DNA of 64,000 nucleotides from Streptococcus mitis (GTDB lineage: Bacteria > Bacillota > Bacilli > Lactobacillales > Streptococcaceae), in contig NZ_SPGF01000003.1 of the NCBI RefSeq assembly GCF_005844455.1, forward strand, positions 1 through 64,000, given 5' to 3'. The notes beneath the pieces are model-generated. The model saw only the letters and a program-made list of their open reading frames with translations. It was not told the DNA's origin and ran no database searches. The position numbers were made by a program, and so were the translations under genes. Within the stretch, counting starts at the first letter, position 1. Each line of letters opens with the position of its first letter. Positions 37,201-44,675 of the stretch are shown here, piece after piece.

Positions 37201-37487
37201 TGGGTCAGCTCATTCATCAATTTCAGTTCATACTTTCCACCAAAAATCGATTGTTCCCGTTCTTTTTTGGGTATCGTATATTCACGGAAATCTGTTTTGG
37301 TTTCATCTGTTATAAAAGTCGGATTTGTAAAAATAAATTTTAACTCTTCAATATTCTCCAATTCCTCTTTCAACTGCTGATAAGCAAACATAGAAAAGGT
37401 TGCCGCTGCAATTTTGACTCGGCTCTCTGATTTCAATTCTTTCTTTAACTCATCTCCAAGACGAATTGATCTATTATCAATTTCCAT
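34230..37487 (-). CDS. SNF2/DEAD-type helicase with N-terminal PLD-like domain
   Basis: 1085 aa. Residues about 15-120 resemble a phospholipase D-like fold (RVKIAAATFSMFAYQQLKEE, then FIFTNPTF). The superfamily 2 motor has Walker A LADSVGLGKTYTAL (near 272), DESH in LVVIDESHNFRN (near 355), LSATPVNN, and the C-terminal helicase part LIATDVISEGQNLQDAD and QRFGRVDRIGSQN. Relatives occur with DUF4391 and type III Mod/Res genes in defence islands. It probably translocates on DNA as part of that system. First gene of the operon; an AGGGAGG site precedes the ATG. Confidence 0.88.
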   Translation of the reverse strand: MEIDNRSIRLGDELKKELKSESRVKIAAATFSMFAYQQLKEELENIEELKFIFTNPTFITDETKTDFREYTIPKKEREQSIFGGKYELKLMNELTQKAIARECADWIRRKAQFKSINIETDEMPNGIRIENSDDVVAVDRLKNFDRKELGYEASLFKTSRNLYHAPLSLNYLDEFDNLWDEDDYFRDVTEEFLENLNLAHKEHSPEFIYYVMLYNLFNEFLEDINEDFLPNEGVGYKESKIWGLLYDFQKDAVKSIISKLEKFNGCILADSVGLGKTYTALAVMTYYAYRGKRILVLCPKKLENNWNMYRHDYVNNPIYDRHLLYDVLYHTDLSRDKGHSNGIDLSLNNWHTYDLVVIDESHNFRNGGSSENDLSEGRENRYSRLMNRIIKSGVPTKVLMLSATPVNNRFNDLKNQIALAYEGDTDQIDSKLETKSSINDIFRNAQSAYNKWADLPAEERTTDKLLSTLDFDSFKVLDSVTIARSRKHIREFYDREAIGEFPQRLKPLNFEPDLTVSNLGITYKKLYHLLDKLQLTIYQPSIHIYPSKRAKYDKSKEGKMGNLTQFGRESGIKKLMMINLLKRLESSVAAFRYTLIDVVKDYVEKTLKAIEEYELTGFDYLSVDPNFDEDDFDLEDSNFEFSIGKKNRIALQDMDYRSWKVELEQDFAVLTELENLISKITPQEDQKLQTLFTLIDEKLTNPINAGNKKLIIFSAFATTTNYLYKHISQYVLDKYGLYTAQISGTKGFATTLETKNKDLNSLLTYFSPKSKSRDVLFPGDESEIDLLIATDVISEGQNLQDADMMVNYDIHWNPVRIVQRFGRVDRIGSQNKYIQLVNFWPNLELDEYIDLKSRVESRMKISVLTSTADDNVLSSEEIEDNNYRRKQLERLRDEVVDLEEMNDGISIMDLGLEDYRMDLLKYLEEHPELEKVPKGLQAILPASNKESEGVIFFLKNKEQIKGKNNQNQLHPYYILYINRNGELLLSPSESKKILEYLSSICRGQSKPLSQVVDKFNRQTKDGKEMVVYSELLQEAIDQLMEHDQISTMDALFNFGSVDLMNTSIEGMDDFELICFFILMKGDSDD

Positions 37488-37500
37488 AATTCCTCCCTGT

Positions 37501-37545
37501 TAGACTATTTCTACTATTATATCATTCTTTGCAGATTCAAAATAG
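37501..37545 (-). promoter_or_regulatory. Promoter of the RM/TIR operon
   Basis: Extended -10 TGA TATAAT on the minus strand about 20 nt before the ribosome site of the helicase gene; the -35 is weak. It is the only clear promoter before the tightly spaced genes of the island. Confidence 0.55.
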
Positions 37546-37562
37546 ACCTTTTTTTCTTTCCA

Positions 37563-37592
37563 AAAAAGGAAAGCCCTACGGCCTTCCTTTAT
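37563..37592 (-). terminator. ffh terminator
   Basis: Stem AAAGGAAGGCC / GGCTTTCCTTT followed by TTT, directly after the ffh stop. It separates core from island. Confidence 0.85.
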
Positions 37593-37593
37593 C

Positions 37594-39165
37594 TTACTTA
37601 CGTTTCTTCTTCGCTTTCTTCATTTTATTCGCCATGCGTTTCATGGACTGTTTCATGGCAAATTCACCGATTTTACCTTTGAGCCCGCCACCAAACATCT
37701 GACTCATATCTGGCATTCCTGCTCCTCCGAGAGCTGACAGGTCAGGCATGCCACCTTGTCCCATCATTCCTTCAAGGGCAGACATATCCATTCCTCCCAT
37801 ATTTGGCATATTTTTAGGAAGGTTGTTGGGATTGATACCCATTTGCTTCATCATCTTGTTCATATCGCCAGACATAACACCCTGCATGAGCTGTTTGGCC
37901 TGATTAAAGTCCTTGATAAATTTATTGACTTCGACAAATGTATTTCCAGAACCAGCTGCGATACGACGGCGACGGCTCGGATTTAACAAATCTGGGTTTT
38001 CACGTTCTTCAGGTGTCATCGAAGACACGATGGCACGTTTGCGCGCAATCTGGCGCTCATCCACCTTCATGTTTTGAAGTGCTGGGTTGTTGGCCATACC
38101 TGGAATCATCTTGAGCAAGTCTTCCATCGGCCCCATATTTTGCACCTGATCCAATTGATCGATGAAATCATTGAAATCGAAGGTGTTTTCACGCATCTTT
38201 TCAGCCATTTCAAGGGCTTTTTGCTCATCGTATTCCTGAGAAGCTTTCTCAATCAGAGTGAGCATATCCCCCATGCCAAGGATACGACTAGACATACGGT
38301 CTGGGTGGAAGGTCTCAAGGTCCGTAATCTTTTCACCTGTACCAGTGAACTTGATTGGTTTTCCAGTAATGTGACGAACAGATAGAGCCGCACCACCACG
38401 AGTGTCCCCATCAATCTTGGTAAGGATGATACCAGTCACTTCCAACTGAGCATTGAACTCACGCGCAACATTGGCCGCTTCCTGACCAATCATAGCATCA
38501 ACGACAAGCAGGATTTCATTTGGCTGAGCCAAGGCTTTCACGTCACGAAGCTCATTCATCAAAAGCTCATCAATCTGCAAACGACCTGCCGTATCAATCA
38601 AGACATAGTCGTTGTGATTGGCTTGGGCTTGTTCCAAACCTTGACGAACAATCTCAACAGCCGGAACCTCTGTTCCAAGAGCGAAGACAGGTACATCAAT
38701 CTGTTGCCCCAAGGTCTTGAGCTGGTCAATGGCTGCTGGACGATAGATATCCGCCGCAATCATCAAAGGACGGGCATTTTCTTCCTTCTTGAGTTTGTTG
38801 GCCAATTTACCGGCAAAAGTTGTTTTACCAGCCCCCTGCAAACCAACCATCATGATGATTGTAGGAATCTTAGGTGATTTGATAATTTCTGCCGTATCAG
38901 AACCTAAAACAGCTGTCAGTTCCTCATCAACGATTTTGATAATCTGTTGGGCTGGGTTAAGGGTATCAATGACCTCATGTCCGACTGCACGCTCACGAAC
39001 TTTTTTGATAAAGTCCTTTACAACAGGCAAGGCAACATCGGCTTCAAGCAAGGCCAAGCGAATTTCTTTGGTTGCTTCTTGGACATCAGCCTCAGAGATT
39101 TTTCCTTTTTTACGTAGATTTTTAAAGACGTTCTGCAAACGTTCTGTTAAACTTTCAAATGCCAT
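37594..39165 (-). CDS. ffh: Signal recognition particle protein Ffh
   Basis: GTPase that binds signal sequences and brings ribosomes to the membrane with FtsY and 4.5S RNA. The 523-aa protein has an N domain, a G domain with GLQGAGKTTFAGKLA (near 107), DTAGR and TKIDGDTRGGAAL. A Met-rich M domain (LMQGVMSGDMNKMMKQMGIN) ends in a Gly/Met tail and a basic end, MKKAKKKRK. Standard length for streptococci. It lies 11 nt after ylxM, the usual pair. Confidence 0.98.
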   Translation of the reverse strand: MAFESLTERLQNVFKNLRKKGKISEADVQEATKEIRLALLEADVALPVVKDFIKKVRERAVGHEVIDTLNPAQQIIKIVDEELTAVLGSDTAEIIKSPKIPTIIMMVGLQGAGKTTFAGKLANKLKKEENARPLMIAADIYRPAAIDQLKTLGQQIDVPVFALGTEVPAVEIVRQGLEQAQANHNDYVLIDTAGRLQIDELLMNELRDVKALAQPNEILLVVDAMIGQEAANVAREFNAQLEVTGIILTKIDGDTRGGAALSVRHITGKPIKFTGTGEKITDLETFHPDRMSSRILGMGDMLTLIEKASQEYDEQKALEMAEKMRENTFDFNDFIDQLDQVQNMGPMEDLLKMIPGMANNPALQNMKVDERQIARKRAIVSSMTPEERENPDLLNPSRRRRIAAGSGNTFVEVNKFIKDFNQAKQLMQGVMSGDMNKMMKQMGINPNNLPKNMPNMGGMDMSALEGMMGQGGMPDLSALGGAGMPDMSQMFGGGLKGKIGEFAMKQSMKRMANKMKKAKKKRK

Positions 39166-39176
39166 GTTTCTTCCTC

Positions 39177-39509
39177 TTATTCTCTATTATCAATGCTTGT
39201 TAAAATTTCTATCTGCTCCTGCAGAAACTCATCCTTGGGATAGCGCTCCAAAATATGGTCAAAAATCTGACTGCGAACAATGTAGTCCGAGTACATGTGC
39301 AATTTCATCTCATAATCTTCCAGAATCTTTTCTGTCCGCTTGATATTGTCGTAAACAGCCTGACGACTGACACCGAACTCTTCAGCAATCTCAGCAAGGC
39401 TGTAATCATCAGCGTAGTAGAGCTCGATATAATTCATTTGCTTATCTGTTAAAAGCGCTGCATAAAATTCAAAGAGCGCATTCATACGATTGGTTTTTTC
39501 GATTTCCAT
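39177..39509 (-). CDS. ylxM: YlxM-family putative DNA-binding protein (UPF0122)
   Basis: 110 aa. The helix-turn-helix of sigma-70 region-4 type reads [20 protein letters not shown] (residues 30-49). It is always beside ffh in Firmicutes and is thought to act in the SRP pathway; its direct role is poorly known. A TGG TATAAT box (39517-39522) is only 7 nt from the ATG and there is no ribosome site, so translation is probably leaderless. Confidence 0.93.
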   Translation of the reverse strand: MEIEKTNRMNALFEFYAALLTDKQMNYIELYYADDYSLAEIAEEFGVSRQAVYDNIKRTEKILEDYEMKLHMYSDYIVRSQIFDHILERYPKDEFLQEQIEILTSIDNRE

Positions 39510-39516
39510 AACTTTT

Positions 39517-39522
39517 ATTATA
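39517..39522 (-). promoter_or_regulatory. ylxM-ffh extended -10; probable leaderless start
   Basis: Minus strand TGG TATAAT, seven bases, then ATG. Same arrangement as ftsK and the HD gene. Confidence 0.6.
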
Positions 39523-39576
39523 CCAAAAAATAGCCTAATCTACCACACTAGGAAGCCAATCCGAGAAGATAGCTAG

Positions 39577-39966
39577 CTAAATTTGAAAAAAGCCCCAAGT
39601 AATTTCCAATTGATAGCTGGCAAAGGGTTGTCTCTCTTGATTTTGTAGTTGATAAACTAGCTCAATCTTTTGCCCATCCACTTGATAGCGACTCGTTTGA
39701 ATGATAAACTCCTGCATGCCCATGGGTGTGGGAATATAGGCTAAACTATCACTATCCTTTAAAAAGCGCATAATGGTCTTAGGATTGGAAAAACGGGTCA
39801 TCACCAGTTCTTGAGCATGAAATTTAATCACTACTTTTTCCTTTTCCTCATTATAGAAAAGCAGGTAGCTATAATCTCCTTTTTCATGCACTTCCACGTC
39901 ATAAAGCTGGTCAATCACTTCCAACTGCTCATCAAACTGAATCGTATTTCGCATCCGAATCTTCAC
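39577..39966 (-). CDS. DUF1934 (YwiB-like) beta-barrel protein
   Basis: 129-aa cytoplasmic protein predicted to form a small lipocalin-like barrel, mostly beta strands (MKIRMRNTIQFDEQLEVIDQ, then YSYLLFYNEEKEKVVIKF). Members are conserved in Firmicutes without known function. The start is GTG with AAAGAGG upstream, chosen over the inner ATG because of that site. It is divergent from the HD hydrolase gene. Confidence 0.85.
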   Translation of the reverse strand: MKIRMRNTIQFDEQLEVIDQLYDVEVHEKGDYSYLLFYNEEKEKVVIKFHAQELVMTRFSNPKTIMRFLKDSDSLAYIPTPMGMQEFIIQTSRYQVDGQKIELVYQLQNQERQPFASYQLEITWGFFQI

Positions 39967-40025
39967 ATCAAGTCCTCTTTCTTGTCTCTTGTCCTACTAT
40001 TTTACCAAAAAGAGCAGGATTTTGC

Positions 40026-40031
40026 TATAAT
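40026..40031 (+). promoter_or_regulatory. Extended -10 before the HD gene; probable leaderless start
   Basis: TTGC then TATAAT (TGC TATAAT), six bases, then ATG at 40038. No ribosome site fits between. Confidence 0.65.
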
Positions 40032-40037
40032 GGTCAT

Positions 40038-41342
40038 ATGAACGAAAAAGTATTCCGTGACCCAGTTCACAACTACATCCATGTCAATAATCAAATCATC
40101 TATGACTTGATCAATACCAAAGAATTTCAACGTTTGCGTCGCATCAAGCAACTGGGAACTTCCAGTTATACCTTCCACGGTGGGGAGCACAGCCGTTTCT
40201 CTCACTGTCTAGGAGTCTATGAGATTGCACGACGCATCACGGAGATTTTTGAAGAAAAATATCCTGAGGAGTGGAATCCTGCTGATTCCCTCTTGACCAT
40301 GACCGCTGCGCTCCTTCATGACCTTGGGCATGGTGCCTACTCCCATACTTTTGAACATCTCTTTGATACAGACCATGAAGCTATTACTCAAGAGATTATC
40401 CAAAGCCCTGAGACAGAAATTCACCAAGTCCTGCTACAAGTAGCGCCAGATTTTCCAGAAAAAGTTGCCAGTGTCATCGACCACACCTATCCTAACAAGC
40501 AGGTCGTGCAACTCATTTCTAGCCAGATTGACGCAGACCGCATGGACTATCTCTTGCGCGACTCCTATTTTACAGGGGCATCTTATGGGGAATTTGACCT
40601 GACTCGCATCCTCCGAGTCATTCGTCCTATCGAAAATGGGATCGCCTTTCAGCGCAATGGCATGCATGCCATCGAAGACTATGTCCTCAGTCGTTACCAG
40701 ATGTATATGCAGGTTTATTTCCACCCAGCAACACGCGCTATGGAAGTTCTCCTACAGAATCTCCTCAAGCGTGCTAAGGAACTCTACCCTGAGGACAAGG
40801 ATTTCTTTGCACGAACTTCTCCACACCTCCTGCCTTTCTTCGAAAAAAATGTGACCTTATCTGATTATCTAGCTCTGGATGATGGTGTGATGAATACCTA
40901 CTTCCAGCTCTGGATGACCAATCCTGACAAGATTCTTGCAGATTTATCGCAACGCTTTGTCAACCGCAAAGTCTTTAAATCCATTACCTTTTCACAAGAG
41001 GACCAAGACCAACTTGCTAGCATGAGAAAATTGGTTGAGGACATCGGCTTTGATCCCGACTACTATACTGCTATTCATAAGAACTTTGACCTCCCTTATG
41101 ATATTTATCGTCCCGAATCTGAAAATCCGCGAACACAGATTGAGATTTTACAAAAAAATGGAGAACTGGCAGAACTCTCTAGCCTGTCTACTATCGTCCA
41201 ATCCCTTGCTGGCAGTCGACACGGAGATAATCGCTTTTATTTTCCAAAAGAAATGTTGGACCAAAACAGCATCTTCGCAAGCATTACCCAGCAATTTTTA
41301 CACCTGATTGAGAACGATCATTTTACCCCAAATAAAAACTAG
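40038..41342 (+). CDS. HD-domain phosphohydrolase (YwfO-like)
   Basis: 434 aa. The HD metal site reads FSHCLGVYEIARRI and ALLHDLGHGAYSHTFEHL (residues about 53-112), with DADRMDYLLRDSYFTGASYG (near 165). This is the core of dGTPase/SAMHD1-like proteins and of B. subtilis YwfO. It probably hydrolyses nucleoside triphosphates, but the substrate is not certain. The start MNEKVFRDPVHNYIHV is typical. A Cof-type phosphatase gene follows after 12 nt, giving a two-gene operon. Confidence 0.92.
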   Translation: MNEKVFRDPVHNYIHVNNQIIYDLINTKEFQRLRRIKQLGTSSYTFHGGEHSRFSHCLGVYEIARRITEIFEEKYPEEWNPADSLLTMTAALLHDLGHGAYSHTFEHLFDTDHEAITQEIIQSPETEIHQVLLQVAPDFPEKVASVIDHTYPNKQVVQLISSQIDADRMDYLLRDSYFTGASYGEFDLTRILRVIRPIENGIAFQRNGMHAIEDYVLSRYQMYMQVYFHPATRAMEVLLQNLLKRAKELYPEDKDFFARTSPHLLPFFEKNVTLSDYLALDDGVMNTYFQLWMTNPDKILADLSQRFVNRKVFKSITFSQEDQDQLASMRKLVEDIGFDPDYYTAIHKNFDLPYDIYRPESENPRTQIEILQKNGELAELSSLSTIVQSLAGSRHGDNRFYFPKEMLDQNSIFASITQQFLHLIENDHFTPNKN

Positions 41343-41354
41343 AAGAGGAAATCT

Positions 41355-42161
41355 ATGAGTATTAAACTAATCGCCGTCGATATTGACGGAACCCTAGTCA
41401 ACAGCCAAAAGGAAATCACTCCTGAAGTCTTTTCTGCCATCCAAGATGCCAAAGAAGCTGGTGTCAAAGTCGTGATTGCAACTGGCCGCCCTATCGCAGG
41501 TGTTGCCAAACTTCTGGACGACTTGCAGTTGAGAGACGAGGGCGACTACGTTGTAACCTTCAACGGTGCCCTTGTCCAAGAGACTGCTACTGGGCATGAG
41601 ATTATCAGCGAATCCTTGACCTATGAGGATTATCTAGATATGGAATTCCTCAGTCGCAAGCTCGGTGTCCACATGCATGCCATTACCAAAGACGGTATCT
41701 ACACTGCCAATCGCAATATCGGAAAATATACAGTGCACGAATCAACCCTCGTCAGCATGCCTATCTTCTACCGCACCCCTGAAGAAATGGCTGACAAGGA
41801 AATTGTCAAATGTATGTTTATCGATGAACCAGAAATCCTCGATGCTGCGATTGAAAAAATTCCAGCAGAATTTTACGAACGCTACTCTATTAACAAATCC
41901 GCTCCTTTCTACCTCGAACTCCTTAAAAAGAATGTAGACAAGGGTTCAGCCATTACGCACTTAGCTGAAAAACTAGGATTGACCAAAGATGAAACCATGG
42001 CTATTGGTGACGAAGAAAATGACCGTGCCATGCTCGAAGTCGTTGGGAACCCCGTCGTCATGGAAAATGGAAATCCAGCAATCAAAAAAATCGCCAAATA
42101 TATCACTAAATCTAATGACGAATCCGGCGTTGCCCACGCCATCCGAACATGGGTACTGTAA
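41355..42161 (+). CDS. Cof-type HAD-superfamily sugar phosphatase
   Basis: 268 aa. HAD motif 1 is in AVDIDGTLVNSQKEIT (nucleophile Asp9), motif 2 in VIATGRPIAG, the motif-3 lysine is near 200 (GSAITHLAEKLGL) and motif 4 is AIGDEENDRAMLE. The C2-type cap lies between residues 85 and 190. It is YidA-like, dephosphorylating sugar phosphates; the exact substrate cannot be read from the sequence. AGAGGAAA precedes the ATG. A terminator follows at 42177. Confidence 0.94.
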   Translation: MSIKLIAVDIDGTLVNSQKEITPEVFSAIQDAKEAGVKVVIATGRPIAGVAKLLDDLQLRDEGDYVVTFNGALVQETATGHEIISESLTYEDYLDMEFLSRKLGVHMHAITKDGIYTANRNIGKYTVHESTLVSMPIFYRTPEEMADKEIVKCMFIDEPEILDAAIEKIPAEFYERYSINKSAPFYLELLKKNVDKGSAITHLAEKLGLTKDETMAIGDEENDRAMLEVVGNPVVMENGNPAIKKIAKYITKSNDESGVAHAIRTWVL

Positions 42162-42176
42162 AAGGGAAGAATATAC

Positions 42177-42203
42177 GAAAACCGCTCAGATGAGCGGTTT
42201 TTG
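42177..42203 (+). terminator. Terminator after the HAD phosphatase gene
   Basis: AAACCGCTCA / TGAGCGGTTT with T tract, 15 nt after the stop. Confidence 0.9.
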
Positions 42204-42215
42204 ATGTCTAATTAC

Positions 42216-42287
42216 TGCCCCCTGCAGGAATCGAACCTGCAACTACTCCTTAGGAGGGAGTTGTTATATCCATTGAACTAAGGGAGC
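42216..42287 (-). tRNA. tRNA-Arg (CCT)
   Basis: 72 nt on the minus strand. The acceptor stem is GCTCCCT / AGGGGGC with discriminator A. The anticodon stem ACTCC / GGAGT encloses CTCCTAA (anticodon CCT). The T loop is GGTTCGATTCC. No CCA encoded. It lies downstream of rplS. Confidence 0.95.
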
Positions 42288-42292
42288 TAGAT

Positions 42293-42323
42293 AAAAACTC
42301 TGCTGAAAAAGCAGAGTTTTTTA
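42293..42323 (-). terminator. rplS terminator
   Basis: Minus strand AACTCTGCT, TTTTC, AGCAGAGTT, TTT between rplS and tRNA-Arg; near-symmetric. Confidence 0.85.
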
Positions 42324-42329
42324 GTCGAA

Positions 42330-42677
42330 TTAACGACGGATTTCTTTGATACGAGCTGCTTTACCTTGAAGGGCACGCAAGTAGTACAATTTCGCACGAC
42401 GTACTTTACCGTAACGAACAACTTCGATTTGTTCAACACGTGGAGTGTGGATTGGGAAGATACGCTCAACACCTACACCGTTAGAGATTTTACGAACTGT
42501 GTAGTTTTCTGAGATACCAGCACCTTTACGTGCGATAACAACACCTTCAAAAATCTGGATACGTTCACGGTTACCTTCGACAACTTTCGCGTGTACACGA
42601 ACAGTGTCACCAGGACGGAATGATGGGATATCTGTACGAAGTTGACCTTCAGTCAAGCTTTGGATTAATGGATTCAT
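42330..42677 (-). CDS. rplS: 50S ribosomal protein L19
   Basis: 115 aa, full length. Contains [20 protein letters not shown] and [17 protein letters not shown], the L19 signature, and a basic end ([10 protein letters not shown]). It sits at the 30S-50S interface. It is the last core gene before the conjugative element. A TAGGAGA ribosome site precedes the ATG, and a short hairpin lies in the leader. Confidence 0.98.
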   Translation of the reverse strand: MNPLIQSLTEGQLRTDIPSFRPGDTVRVHAKVVEGNRERIQIFEGVVIARKGAGISENYTVRKISNGVGVERIFPIHTPRVEQIEVVRYGKVRRAKLYYLRALQGKAARIKEIRR

Positions 42678-42702
42678 TTTGTTCTCCTATCTTTGTCAAT
42701 CT

Positions 42703-42718
42703 TGAGGAATCTTCCTCA
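42703..42718 (-). promoter_or_regulatory. Hairpin in the rplS leader, candidate L19 leader
   Basis: Palindromic TGAGGAAGATTCCTCA 26 nt before the rplS start on the minus strand. Ribosomal-protein leaders of this kind bind L19 in Firmicutes; assignment here is by position and shape only. Confidence 0.35.
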
Positions 42719-42867
42719 GCGGATAAACTGTATTTTTGTGCGTCCATTACACACAAGATACAGTTTACCAAATTTCTACAAAAAAGTAAAGAAATTTATA
42801 GCAGAAGTTTGTGTCTATTTTTTTGAGGTAGTAAAAAAATACATCAAAAACGGAAATGTAAAAACAA

Positions 42868-42898
42868 GGCTAAACAATTTTACTTGCTCAGCCTTGAC
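42868..42898 (-). terminator. Minus-strand terminator-like hairpin
   Basis: Read on minus, CAAGGCTGAG and later TAGCCTTG form a 7-8 bp stem followed by TTTTT. It overlaps the plus-strand promoter described next. It could stop transcription coming from the right. Confidence 0.4.
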
Positions 42899-42922
42899 AT
42901 CTACTAAAATTTCTGATAGTAT
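42894..42922 (+). promoter_or_regulatory. Strong plus-strand promoter for an orphan short RNA
   Basis: TTGACA (perfect), 17-nt spacer, TAGTAT. Confidence 0.6.
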
Positions 42923-42928
42923 TAATCT

Positions 42929-42994
42929 TACTGATAAACAAGTCCCAATTGTTTATCTTTATGAGAGGTACGTTGCTGCGTGCCTCTTTTTTTA
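42929..42994 (+). ncRNA. Candidate small RNA or attenuated leader upstream of the ICE
   Basis: Starting about 7 nt after the -10: hairpin GATAAACAA / TTGTTTATC (42933-42957), then a terminator AGAGGTACG, TTGCTG, CGTGCCTCT with seven T (42964-42993). The product would be about 65 nt. No ORF. It may be a stand-alone sRNA or the leader of a gene displaced by the element to the right. I cannot name a family. Confidence 0.5.
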
Positions 42995-43057
42995 TTGATA
43001 AGGTTATTATACAATTTTTACTACTATAAGTCAAGAGTTTACTGAGTTTATGACATC

Positions 43058-44452
43058 TTATTTATTGATTTTTTTCCCTGCAAAACGTTGTTTGTCTCTC
43101 TGTTTTCGGCCCTTCCAAGAAGCATTTACAATCGTTCCTAAACTTCTTGGAGCTTGATCGATCTTTTTGCGTACTTTTGCACTGCTCATTCCTTCTGAGT
43201 GGTATTTTTCATATTCATTTCTCCAATTACCAAAAAATAAATCTCGGAGTTCTTGATTGTAAGACAACAAAATAAGATAGGACATAGCATCTGCATGATT
43301 TAATGACCAATACATTCCTCTATTTTTCATCCGATAACTGATTTTCCGATGCTGGCTTTCCATAATTCCTAAACTTGCTGTTTCTAGATTCCTCTGCTCA
43401 GGAGGTTGCGTATATTTAAAATTACCAAGAATTCTATTCTTAAAAACCTTAAAAGTATCAATCTTCTTTTCGTTCTGATTAAGCAGGACGAATGATTCTA
43501 ATGTATCAATAGCTGTTTTCAATTTCTGCTTGCAGTGGCTATCTATGGCTTTCATAAATTGATCTAGTAACTCTTCGGAATACGGTTTGACCAACTTTTT
43601 TATTTCTTTGTTTAGATGGTACCTATCCCAAAAATGTTGATGGTGCTTAATTCCTAGATCTTTTGATATCTCTTTAAATAAACGTGGAGTATATCCGTGC
43701 CCCATATCTGAATTAGTCACAAGTAGAGTATCTGACGTAATTTTAAAATGATTATAAATATAATCTACTACTCTTTTCCTTGCTATTCGATTATTGGGAG
43801 ACACAATTTCCACCTTATCTTTTAAAATTTTCCTATTTCCATACTCCTCCGTTCCGGTATGAATGACAAAATGAGATAATTCTTTATTCTGTTGTTCTTT
43901 TTCTCTTCCACTGACCTTTATCCAAACACCATCTCCTTCAAGATAAATGACAGGTGCCTCAATTTTCTTGACAACTACCTCATCACTATAGTAACGATAA
44001 TCTTCTTTTTCATTTAACAACTGACTTGCTAGTTTAATTGCTTTTAACACTGTGTCTTTAGTAATATAAACCTGGTACATCAGTTCAATAACTTCCACAA
44101 CTTTTCGATAAGGTAACATTGTAGCTAGTTTGGTGATCTGATACAGCAATTCTTTCGAATAGGCAATACGTTTCTCCAGACCTAACTTTTCATCTACTGG
44201 AATCCTACATTTCCCATTCTTATACCAGCGCCTTCTTGAAAAAGTTACCTGGCCAAACGTAAATGTAACGGTTCTCTCAGCATAGTTTACAAATTTGTAA
44301 CCTCTAGCTCTCATTATGGGAGCAATATAGTTGTCATAGTCACTTACAAATTTATGAAATCCTTGTAGATTTTTCTCTTTAAATTTCTCTACAAATTCTC
44401 TTTCATCAATAATTTTTGTATCCAAAATAAAAACACTCCCAACTAAAATCAT
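43058..44452 (-). CDS. ISLre2-family transposase
   Basis: 464 aa. UPF0236/ISLre2 features: an N-terminal zinc-like/helical region with RRRWYKNGKCRIPVDEKLGL, the acidic residue in IYLEGDGVWIKV, TNSDMGHGYTPRLFKEI, HHQHFWDRYHLNKEIKKL and the C-terminal SLGIMESQHRKISYRMKNRG. The frame is intact. The true start may be the TTG 34 nt in (DTKIIDEREF follows, GGGAG upstream) rather than the ATG at 44452. I could not find convincing terminal inverted repeats, so the element's ends are open. Confidence 0.85.
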   Translation of the reverse strand: MILVGSVFILDTKIIDEREFVEKFKEKNLQGFHKFVSDYDNYIAPIMRARGYKFVNYAERTVTFTFGQVTFSRRRWYKNGKCRIPVDEKLGLEKRIAYSKELLYQITKLATMLPYRKVVEVIELMYQVYITKDTVLKAIKLASQLLNEKEDYRYYSDEVVVKKIEAPVIYLEGDGVWIKVSGREKEQQNKELSHFVIHTGTEEYGNRKILKDKVEIVSPNNRIARKRVVDYIYNHFKITSDTLLVTNSDMGHGYTPRLFKEISKDLGIKHHQHFWDRYHLNKEIKKLVKPYSEELLDQFMKAIDSHCKQKLKTAIDTLESFVLLNQNEKKIDTFKVFKNRILGNFKYTQPPEQRNLETASLGIMESQHRKISYRMKNRGMYWSLNHADAMSYLILLSYNQELRDLFFGNWRNEYEKYHSEGMSSAKVRKKIDQAPRSLGTIVNASWKGRKQRDKQRFAGKKINK

Positions 44453-44662
44453 AATAAAAAAGTATAAAGATTTTAGTTCGAGAGTTCAAATGTTTTTTGT
44501 CAGCAAAGATAAAAGCCTGGTATTAAACCAGACTTTAGGTAGTTAACAGTAGTATCATCTCATAACTAATATGACTCATTTACAACAAAAGCAGTAAGTT
44601 AAAATCAATGCAAAGTGTGATTATAATTATATTTACAATTACATTTATAGTTATATTTGTAT
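44453..44662. other. Intergenic region between transposase and fic
   Basis: 210 bp, no gene. Contains the terminator at 44507-44535 and the first AT-rich repeat cluster at 44619-44675. Confidence 0.5.
44507..44535 (-). terminator. Terminator of the parA-parB-fic group
   Basis: Minus strand AAGTCTGGT, TTAAT, ACCAGGCTT, then TTATC and TTT. Confidence 0.6.
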
Positions 44663-44675
44663 TTATAAATATAAA
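44619..44675. repeat. AT-rich repeat cluster A
   Basis: Iterations of TTATAATTATATTTA and ATTTATAGTTATATTT. Same motif as clusters B, C and D, which flank fic, the small ParB-like gene and parA. Confidence 0.6.

Noticed and set aside
42216-42287. tRNA-Arg as the attachment site of the conjugative element
   Set aside because: The element lies on the other side of rplS, and no repeat of the tRNA 3' end is visible near 42700-44660.
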